This document shows, piece after piece, positions 1 to 5,661 of a stretch of DNA of 5,661 nucleotides. Position 1 is the stretch's first letter, and the number at the start of each line of letters is the position of its first letter. The DNA comes from Saprospiraceae bacterium (GTDB lineage: Bacteria; Bacteroidota; Bacteroidia; Chitinophagales; Saprospiraceae): the NCBI GenBank assembly GCA_020437045.1, contig JAGQWV010000627.1, positions 1 to 5,661 on the forward strand. The letters are read 5' to 3'. The notes beneath the pieces were generated by a model. It made no database searches. It saw only the letters and a program-made list of their open reading frames with translations, and was not told the DNA's origin. The position numbers were made by a program, and so were the translations under genes.

Positions 1-777
1 GAGAAAACCTGCTTCGATTAGTACACTGGGCATCACGGTATTACGCAATACCAAAAAACCGGCTTGCTTTACCCCGCGACTCACACGCTGACCGTGATTC
101 TTAAATTCTTCTTCGATCAGATTAGCCAGGGCGATACTCTGATCCAGAAAAGCATTTTGGTACATACTGAGCATGATATGCCCCTCGTCGGAATTGGGAT
201 CATAGCCGTCGTAATGTTGTTCGTAGTTATTTTCCTGGGTGATGACCGAGTTTTCCCGCTTGGCTACCATCAAATTATCTTCTGCCCGGTGCAATCCCAT
301 CACAAACGTTTCGGTACCCAAGGCACTGTTTCGTTTGGCGGTAGTGTTGCAATGGATCGAAATAAAGATGTCGGCTTCATTGCGGTTGGCAATGGCAGCC
401 CGCTCATGCAATGGTATAAATTCATCCATTTTCCGGGTATAAATAACTTCCACATCGGGATGATGTTTTTTAATCAATTGACCCACCCGAAGGGTAATAT
501 CTAAAGCAATGTCCTTTTCTTTGGAGTTTTTTCCCGAACATCCACCATCTTTGCCGCCATGGCCGGCGTCCAGAACCACCTTTTTGACTCCGTCAGATCC
601 TATCGAAGGTATGGGATCCACGTCGTCAAAGTTGCTTAATGAAATATTAAAATAATCATAATCAGGCAGCGAATAGGCTACCTTTGCGCCTTTAATTGAT
701 GCATTTGCCGTTATAGAGAAGCAAAATATCAGTAGACCGAGAGATAGAGTGCTGAATGCCGATAAATAGCGTTTCAT
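1..777 (-). CDS. N-acetylmuramoyl-L-alanine amidase, Amidase_3 family, exported; 3' end cut off by the window edge
   Basis: Zinc enzyme that cleaves the amide bond between N-acetylmuramic acid and L-alanine in peptidoglycan, acting in the periplasm in cell separation or wall remodelling. The minus-strand reading frame runs open from the ATG at 777-775 to the window edge (259 codons). Residues 1-26 are a signal peptide: KR, a hydrophobic run, then ANA before S27, a good signal peptidase I site. A short spacer follows, and the catalytic domain begins near residue 65. Visible family residues are H73 in DAGHGG, E87 in SKEKD, H142 in SIHCN (zinc ligands) and the catalytic glutamate E255 in LIEAGFL. 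About 113 residues separate H142 from E255, longer than in minimal amidases, so a regulatory insertion like that of E. coli AmiA/B/C is likely (inference). The gene is divergent from the LptD gene, 65 bp away. Only the extreme C-terminus is missing. The family call is firm; the exact ami paralogue cannot be assigned. Confidence 0.95.
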   Translation of the reverse strand, partial: MKRYLSAFSTLSLGLLIFCFSITANASIKGAKVAYSLPDYDYFNISLSNFDDVDPIPSIGSDGVKKVVLDAGHGGKDGGCSGKNSKEKDIALDITLRVGQLIKKHHPDVEVIYTRKMDEFIPLHERAAIANRNEADIFISIHCNTTAKRNSALGTETFVMGLHRAEDNLMVAKRENSVITQENNYEQHYDGYDPNSDEGHIMLSMYQNAFLDQSIALANLIEEEFKNHGQRVSRGVKQAGFLVLRNTVMPSVLIEAGFL

Positions 778-792
778 AAGTCACTGTTTTTA

Positions 793-809
793 TATTAAAA
801 ATTTTAATA
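793..809. repeat. AT-only inverted repeat in the divergent intergenic region
   Basis: Perfect 8-bp arms, TATTAAAA and TTTTAATA, flank a single central base. It lies between the proposed amidase transcription start and its start codon. It could be an operator half-site pair or a weak leader hairpin, but it is made only of A and T in an A/T-dominated gap, so a chance origin is quite possible. Confidence 0.3.
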
Positions 810-821
810 ATATATAGTTAG

Positions 822-852
822 CAAAAATATTGCCAAAAGTTCTTGAAATCAA
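822..852 (-). promoter_or_regulatory. candidate Bacteroidota-type promoter for the amidase gene
   Basis: Read on the minus strand, TTG at 852-850 is followed after 20 bp by TATTTTTG at 829-822. This fits the Bacteroidota primary sigma pattern of a -33 TTG and a -7 TAnnTTTG. A start of transcription near 815 would give a leader of about 38 nt before the ATG at 777. The -33 element lies inside the first codons of the divergent LptD gene. The match is by eye in very AT-rich DNA, where chance matches are common. No equally good promoter for the LptD gene was found on the plus strand. Confidence 0.35.
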
Positions 853-3722
853 TATATTACATACAATTTTTTATTTTAATATGTATTTCAACTACGCTGA
901 AGGGTCAAGTAGATAGTATGGGCGTTAAGCCTATACCAGTGGCGGCAGACTCTGTGTCTGTACTTGATTCAGTACCCCGGTTGAGGGGAGTGGTAGCATT
1001 TTCAGCCGATACGCTGGAAGATTTGGTTGATTATAGTGCGACAGATTCTATTATTTTTGATAACGCAAATCATCTGATATACTTGTATGGGGAGGCAAGT
1101 ATTAAGTATCAGACCTATTCAATTACAGCAGATTTTATCCGGGTAAACCTGGATAGCAGCATTGCTCTGGCAGAACAATTGCCGGATAGTCTTAAGAAAA
1201 AAGATCCTTTAGACGAGTTGCGGGAGGAACCCGCAGAGGCAGAACCCGAGGAGGAATTACCTTTGACACAGGAACAACTGGATTCGATTTATCTTGACTC
1301 TTTAAATGGCATTACCCCCCTGGACAATAAGCGGTTGGTCAACGATGTTCCCAAAGAGCGCAATGAAGATGGCCGGCCTTTTTTTGACGATGGCAGTACC
1401 CAGTTTACAGCCAAAAGGCTACGGTATAATTTTAAGACCAGACGGGGAAAGGTCTATGATGTACTCACCGAAGAAAGTAATATGTTTATCCATGGAAGTG
1501 AAACAAAATTTGTTTCTGCCGGCCAGGATACTAATGCCGTGGATTACGTCTATAGTCAAGATGTGATTCTTACCACTTGTAATGCTGAGCATCCGCATTA
1601 CGGCATTCGCAGTAAAAAGCAGAAGATTATTCCTAACCGACAGGTGATTGTCGGACCCAGTAATCTGGAGATCGCGGGGGTTCCGACACCCTTTATCATT
1701 CCCTTTGGATTTTTTCCTATTGCCCGGGGAGCTAAAAACGGATTAATATTTCCGAGTGATTACGAATACTCCGATCAATGGGGGTTTGGACTCAGGGACA
1801 TTGGTTATTATTTTCCTCTGGGCGAACATTTTGACCTCGAACTACTCAGTGATATATACTTTAACGGTAGTTGGGGTATCAAAGCCAATTCGCAGTATCG
1901 CAAGCGCTATAAATATAGTGGAAGCATCAACATAGGATTTTCCAACCGGATCGGGGAGGTTTATAATCAGGAATTGGGTGCGTTGGTAAAAGATCCGCGC
2001 AAGTCCTTTAGTATCAACTGGTCGCACACTCAAGATCCGCGGTCTCGACCCAACCAAACCTTTAGCGCCAGCGTGCAGATGCAAACCAGTGGATATGACC
2101 AGCTAAACTATAATGATGCCTCTAGAGTATTAAACAATTCGTACTCCAGTAATATCGCCTTTCGTAAGAAATTTGTCGGGACTCCTTTCGCTGTGTCAGC
2201 CAACGTACGACATTCGCAAAACACCCGGACGAATGAGATGCAGTTTACCCTGCCGGATATCAATATCTCCATGAACCGGATATTTCCTTTTAAGAGCAAT
2301 AAGCGCAGATCTCCGGAGCCTAAATGGTATGAGAAGATATCACTGCAATACACCGGTAAGGTCCTCAACCGGATCAAGACCCAGGATACGCTCCTCTTTA
2401 GTCAGCCACTATTTACCAATGCCGATTTCGGGGTAGATCACGATCTGAATTCCAGTGCTTCCTTTAATGTTTTAAAATATTTTAACATTACTCCATCGGT
2501 AAGGTATGGGGAGAGCTGGTATTTTAAAACGGTGCAACGGACCTTTGATCCGAATATTGAAATCGAGTATGATACGGTGTACAACGCAGACAGTTCGGAT
2601 TTTACCGAGATCCCTGCTGATACACTGAGTTTTGGACAGGTGTTACGAAAAACTATTCATGGCTTTAAACCCCTGCGGCAATATTCCGCCTCACTATCGA
2701 TGTCGACGACCATCTTTGGCTCATTGGGTGTGGGTCGTAAAAAGGGTTGGTTTAGAGGAGTAAGGCATGTGGTCAAACCGACGATATCTTTCAATTTTTC
2801 TCCAGATTACACGGTACCGAGCCTGGGCTATGTGGACTATGTACAGCAGGATATCCGTGATCCGACGGAGATAGCCTATTCATTATTTGAGGGTGCACTT
2901 TTTGGGAGCCCGTCACTCAGTGGACGGCAGATGGCTTTATCCTATGCAATCAATAATTTGTTTGAAGCAAAGGTCTTTTCGCAAAAAGATACTACGGAAA
3001 AGAAGATCAAATTATTCAACAGTATAAATATCAACGGTTCACACAATTTTGTGTCAGACTCTCTGAAGTGGAGTGAAATTAATCTAAGTGGAAGCACACA
3101 ATTTTTCAAAGGATTGTCTCAATTAAATTTTAGTATGGTCTATGACCCCTATGACCGGGATCGCACTACCATGCGCCGGATCAATAAGTTTTACTGGGAT
3201 ACCGAGGGAAAGATACTGCGTTTTGACCGGGCTGCGGTACGGATCAGTACCGGGATGACGATCGATCAGATCCGCAAACTGTTTAAAGGAGAAGAGGTAG
3301 GGCTGCAATCACGTGGGGGCAGCCGGAGGGGAAGCAGTGATCAATCGCAGGATAATGAAGAGGAGTCACTGACTGATCTGTTTAAGGATTTTCGGCTCAG
3401 TCATGACCTGGTCTTGATGTGGACGATGCAGGCTGACGGGAGCAAAAAGCTGGATATTATGACCAACTCCATCAATACCCGGGGCAACATCCGCTTATCA
3501 CCCAATTGGGATATATCGGTAGGCAATATCGGTTATGATTTACGGTCAAAGCGGCTCACTTATCCGTACCTGGGATTTACACGTAATCTACATTGCTGGG
3601 AGATGGGCTTTAACTGGGCACCTCAACGAGGTACTTATAGTTTTTTCATCCGCGTAAGACAGGATCCATTGAGTTTTATCAAAATACCATATCAACGAAA
3701 CAATCAGGATGTACGTTTTTAG
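843..3722 (+). CDS. lptD: LptD-like outer-membrane LPS-assembly protein (OstA domain plus beta-barrel)
   Basis: Outer-membrane component of the Lpt machine that places lipopolysaccharide in the outer leaflet; 959 residues, larger than E. coli LptD (784) and in line with the long Bacteroidota form. The start is TTG at 843: an in-frame TAG lies at 819-821, no ATG lies between, and the next in-frame ATG (codon 26) would remove the hydrophobic signal peptide (residues 1 to about 21, probable cut before QVDS). An OstA/LptA-like beta domain covers about 50-118 and resumes at about 180-250. It is interrupted by a hydrophilic, acidic stretch (119-178, richest in Glu at 125-138). Residues 250-300 carry the conserved LptD passage with GPSNLEIAGVPTPF and IPFGFFPI, leading into the barrel of alternating aromatic strands. 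The protein ends in phenylalanine, as BAM-assembled barrels usually do. A probable Ser/Gly/Gln/Glu-rich loop lies at 822-842. The mature protein has only two cysteines, C246 and C918. It is divergent from an amidase gene, and no clear promoter was seen. Family certain; function inferred from homology. Confidence 0.92.
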   Translation: MKSIYYIQFFILICISTTLKGQVDSMGVKPIPVAADSVSVLDSVPRLRGVVAFSADTLEDLVDYSATDSIIFDNANHLIYLYGEASIKYQTYSITADFIRVNLDSSIALAEQLPDSLKKKDPLDELREEPAEAEPEEELPLTQEQLDSIYLDSLNGITPLDNKRLVNDVPKERNEDGRPFFDDGSTQFTAKRLRYNFKTRRGKVYDVLTEESNMFIHGSETKFVSAGQDTNAVDYVYSQDVILTTCNAEHPHYGIRSKKQKIIPNRQVIVGPSNLEIAGVPTPFIIPFGFFPIARGAKNGLIFPSDYEYSDQWGFGLRDIGYYFPLGEHFDLELLSDIYFNGSWGIKANSQYRKRYKYSGSINIGFSNRIGEVYNQELGALVKDPRKSFSINWSHTQDPRSRPNQTFSASVQMQTSGYDQLNYNDASRVLNNSYSSNIAFRKKFVGTPFAVSANVRHSQNTRTNEMQFTLPDINISMNRIFPFKSNKRRSPEPKWYEKISLQYTGKVLNRIKTQDTLLFSQPLFTNADFGVDHDLNSSASFNVLKYFNITPSVRYGESWYFKTVQRTFDPNIEIEYDTVYNADSSDFTEIPADTLSFGQVLRKTIHGFKPLRQYSASLSMSTTIFGSLGVGRKKGWFRGVRHVVKPTISFNFSPDYTVPSLGYVDYVQQDIRDPTEIAYSLFEGALFGSPSLSGRQMALSYAINNLFEAKVFSQKDTTEKKIKLFNSININGSHNFVSDSLKWSEINLSGSTQFFKGLSQLNFSMVYDPYDRDRTTMRRINKFYWDTEGKILRFDRAAVRISTGMTIDQIRKLFKGEEVGLQSRGGSRRGSSDQSQDNEEESLTDLFKDFRLSHDLVLMWTMQADGSKKLDIMTNSINTRGNIRLSPNWDISVGNIGYDLRSKRLTYPYLGFTRNLHCWEMGFNWAPQRGTYSFFIRVRQDPLSFIKIPYQRNNQDVRF

Positions 3723-3757
3723 ATTGTATGGTTGCCGCGAGGATGAGATATTAAAAT

Positions 3758-3787
3758 AAAATTAATCATGACTTTAGTCATAATTTT
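3758..3787 (+). terminator. imperfect stem-loop after the LptD gene, possible weak terminator or operator
   Basis: Inner arms ATGAC and GTCAT (3768-3772 and 3777-3781) enclose a TTTA loop. Outer arms AAAATT (3758-3763) and AATTTT (3782-3787) can extend the stem across an unpaired AATC on the left side. The right arm ends in a run of four T, as a weak intrinsic terminator would. The stem is AT-rich and the T-run short, so termination would be inefficient. Its place 36 bp before the recombinase ATG would also suit an operator. This 100-bp gap holds no other supported signal. Confidence 0.35.
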
Positions 3788-3822
3788 ACTATATTGACTC
3801 TTTCCACCAAAATCGTCAACCA

Positions 3823-5610
3823 ATGCCCTCTGACACTGATCAGGTAATTCGAGTTAAAGTAGGTTTATTTTATCATCGCGGTGCCAAGCATATCGGTATA
3901 TCATTTGCTTATGATGCGGACATGTTGCGCCGGGTTAGGCAACTTCCGGGAAGCAGGTATTCAGGTACTCGGCGATGCTGGTACATTCCTAATAATGATG
4001 AGAGCTGGGCCGCATTTCTGCGAGCTGATATTCCACATACAATAGTTCATCAATTCGACAACACTGTTCGTACCTTCACAAATAGTGATAATGACGACAT
4101 AGCATCGCCCCCAGTGGTGATACGCCAACCGGCACCTCCCTCCGAAGGTACACAGAGGGATTCCGGCATAAAGGTCACACAGACTAAAAAGACTGATGCT
4201 GATCTTGCATCATTAAATATTGAGTGGAATAATCGCTATTTTTTAGTTAGACTAGTCTATCGGAAAGACCACGTGGCATATCTTAAGGCGCTACATGGTA
4301 CATGGTGGAATAGCAAGTATGGACAATGGGTGGTATCAGCTTCTTTCGAAAATCTGGAAAAACTGCAAAGCTATTTTCACTATTGGGAGGAAGATCTTTA
4401 TCAACGTCTGGAACAATTGATGCGGTTGAGAGAAAATCCGATTATTTTGGAGCTTTACACATCACCTGAATTTACGGATTATTTTATGGTAAAGCTCCGA
4501 GGATTTGGGGCCGACTATGATTTTTTACGCCACTTATCGGATCGCAGTTACGATAAGGATCGAAAAATTTGGAAGCTCCCGCTCCGGCAGAATCTAATCG
4601 ACCGCATATTACAGTACTATAAGCTGAAAGGAGCAAAGATTGTGAATCGACTTGCGGCTAAAGATGCAAAGGAATATCACAAGCAGAAGCCCGGGATTTC
4701 TGATTGGAACAAATATTTTCTCCGAAAGGTCCCAAAACCGTACCACGAGATCATGGAAGAATACATGGCAACCCTGATCCGGCAAAACTATTCGAAAAGC
4801 AGCGTACAAAGTTATACGTCGGCTATGATAAAGTATGTACACTTTTTACAGGGAAAGCCTATAAGCAAGAGTACGGCTGAGGATGTAAATCATTATTTAG
4901 ACAGTTATGCTGATCAGCCTCGATCAGAGAGTTTTTACAATACCATTATTAGCGCTATTAAGTTTTACTATGAGAAAGTGATTTTTTTACCAGATTTTGA
5001 ATTGGATCGGATTGAACGACCTCGCAAGGGAAAAACGTTGCCGACGATCCTCAGCAGGGGTGAAGTAGAAAAAATGCTGCATTGTACAAAAAACCTGAAG
5101 CATATTAGTATGTTATATGCGATCTACAGTAGCGGGCTTCGGCTTTCGGAATTGCTGGGACTGCGACTGCAGGATATCCATTGGGATCGTGATCAGATAT
5201 TGGTAAAGGGAGGTAAGGGTAATAAAGACCGGATGGTAATGTTGAGTCAGGTACTCAAAGAAGTGATGCGCATGTATGTAGATCAGTATAAACCGGTATA
5301 CTGGTTATTTGAGGGTGCGGACCAAAAGCACCAGTATTCTGATCGGAGTGTGCAGCAGGTGGTGCGGAGAGCGGCCAAGGAGGCAGGAATCTTGCGTAAG
5401 GTTACACCGCATACGCTGCGGCATTGTTTTGCCACCCATCTATTGGATGGAGGCACTGACATCCGTTATATTCAGGATTTGTTGGGACATAAGGATATAA
5501 AGACTACGCTGGTCTATACCCATGTCACGACCAGGCGAATATCAGAGATAACCAGTCCGCTGGATCAATTAAACTTAAAGAACAGGGAAGATGAAAAACC
5601 GAAGGAATAA
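3823..5610 (+). CDS. tyrosine recombinase (XerC/D-like catalytic core) with three N-terminal HARP-like modules
   Basis: Site-specific DNA recombinase that cuts and rejoins DNA through a covalent 3'-phosphotyrosine. Of its 595 residues only the C-terminal half is the standard integrase. A SAM-like core-binding domain covers about 306-390 and the catalytic domain about 404-580. All catalytic residues are visible: R440 in SSGLRLSELLGL, K465 in GGKGNKDR, H530 and R533 in TPHTLRH, H556 in LLGHKD, and the nucleophile Y565 in VYTHV. The N-terminal 300 residues contain three diverged copies of one module (around W53, W169 and W250) and a polar, Pro/Ser/Thr-rich linker (78-130). Ordinary XerC/XerD are about 300 residues and lack this part. 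The ATG at 3823 is the only ATG, GTG or TTG start in frame after the TAA at 3781-3783 that keeps the first module whole; no strong Shine-Dalgarno is visible. Codon usage looks like that of the neighbours by eye. It could be a mobile-element integrase or a resident recombinase. No att repeats, tRNA or cargo are seen, so target and role are unknown. Confidence 0.93.
   Translation: MPSDTDQVIRVKVGLFYHRGAKHIGISFAYDADMLRRVRQLPGSRYSGTRRCWYIPNNDESWAAFLRADIPHTIVHQFDNTVRTFTNSDNDDIASPPVVIRQPAPPSEGTQRDSGIKVTQTKKTDADLASLNIEWNNRYFLVRLVYRKDHVAYLKALHGTWWNSKYGQWVVSASFENLEKLQSYFHYWEEDLYQRLEQLMRLRENPIILELYTSPEFTDYFMVKLRGFGADYDFLRHLSDRSYDKDRKIWKLPLRQNLIDRILQYYKLKGAKIVNRLAAKDAKEYHKQKPGISDWNKYFLRKVPKPYHEIMEEYMATLIRQNYSKSSVQSYTSAMIKYVHFLQGKPISKSTAEDVNHYLDSYADQPRSESFYNTIISAIKFYYEKVIFLPDFELDRIERPRKGKTLPTILSRGEVEKMLHCTKNLKHISMLYAIYSSGLRLSELLGLRLQDIHWDRDQILVKGGKGNKDRMVMLSQVLKEVMRMYVDQYKPVYWLFEGADQKHQYSDRSVQQVVRRAAKEAGILRKVTPHTLRHCFATHLLDGGTDIRYIQDLLGHKDIKTTLVYTHVTTRRISEITSPLDQLNLKNREDEKPKE
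3886..4620 (+). repeat. three diverged copies of a ~45-residue module within the recombinase gene
   Basis: Copies lie at about 3886-4020 (residues 22-66), 4234-4377 (138-185) and 4477-4620 (219-266). Each has a hydrophobic strand (IGISFAY, FLVRLVY, FMVKL), a helix holding a Leu-rich segment (MLRRVRQL, VAYLKAL, YDFLRHL), a turn with an aromatic (SRYSGTRRCW, TWWNSKYGQW, RSYDKDRKIW), and a closing segment with a helix. The turn residue G43, G159 or D240 stands exactly 10 residues before the invariant tryptophan W53, W169 or W250. The third copy, with its R-x-YD-x-x-x-x-x-W turn, is the one that most resembles the HARP domain of SMARCAL1-type proteins. The copies are too diverged to be a recent DNA duplication. 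The repeat is seen in the sequence; the HARP link is from memory of the family and not searched. Confidence 0.7.
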
Positions 5611-5661
5611 TACAGAAATGCTTCGCATATAAGTAAGTTACCTGGCATATCAAGACTCAAA

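Noticed and set aside
64..504. Open plus-strand frame of 146 codons
   Set aside because: It is antisense to the amidase, whose signal peptide and full set of zinc and catalytic motifs are on the minus strand; the plus-strand translation shows no family features.
679..686. TACCTTTG on the plus strand as a -7 element for the LptD gene
   Set aside because: No TTG lies at the right distance upstream, it sits inside the amidase coding region, and it would give a leader of about 150 nt antisense to that gene.
718..777. Amidase as a lipoprotein because of Cys19 in its signal peptide
   Set aside because: The cysteine lies within the hydrophobic core without a lipobox (IFCF), while a clear ANA signal peptidase I site follows.
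3788..3822. Promoter for the recombinase from TATATTG / TTGACT near 3790-3799
   Set aside because: TATATTG is one base short of TAnnTTTG, no matching TTG lies at the proper distance upstream, and TTGACT has no -10 partner before the ATG.
3823..5610. Naming the recombinase XerC, XerD or an integron integrase
   Set aside because: The catalytic core is of the general Xer type, but the 300-residue N-terminal extension does not fit cellular XerC/D, and I saw no clear integron-integrase-specific insertion or attI/attC site.
5611..5661. Start of another gene or a terminator after the recombinase
   Set aside because: The only ATG opens a frame of four codons, no hairpin with a T-run is visible, and 51 bases are too few to judge either strand.

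Overview
The window looks like chromosomal DNA from a member of the Bacteroidota. Three things point there. The amidase has the wording typical of that phylum (a GTETFVMGLHR-like block, then DPNS, then GVKQAGFLVL). The LptD protein is of the long Bacteroidota type. The recombinase carries the N-terminal modules and the YTHV...SPLD ending common in integrases of that phylum. Translation starts lack obvious Shine-Dalgarno sequences, and the one promoter candidate fits the Bacteroidota TTG / TAnnTTTG pattern. I cannot place it below phylum from the sequence.

Layout. Positions 1-777 (minus strand) hold the first 259 codons of an exported N-acetylmuramoyl-L-alanine amidase of the Amidase_3 family; its C-terminus lies beyond the left edge. 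A 65-bp AT-rich gap (778-842) separates it from a divergent gene at 843-3722 (plus strand), an LptD-like outer-membrane LPS-assembly protein that appears to start at TTG. A 100-bp gap (3723-3822) holds an imperfect stem-loop. Positions 3823-5610 (plus strand) encode a 595-residue tyrosine recombinase with all its catalytic residues and an unusual N-terminal half made of three diverged copies of a roughly 45-residue module that resembles the HARP domain. The last 51 bases (5611-5661) show no gene, repeat or terminator that I can support.

How the genes relate. The amidase and LptD are both cell-envelope proteins. One trims or remodels peptidoglycan in the periplasm, the other inserts lipopolysaccharide into the outer membrane. 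They share a short divergent control region, so joint regulation of envelope growth is plausible but not shown. The recombinase is not functionally related to them. It is separated by the stem-loop, and nothing in the window (attachment-site repeats, tRNA, cargo genes) shows a mobile element around it.

The most notable point is the triplicated module in front of the recombinase core. Next is the retention in LptD of just one cysteine pair, which by local alignment matches one of the two interdomain disulfides of E. coli LptD. I saw no CRISPR array, rRNA, tRNA or insertion sequence.
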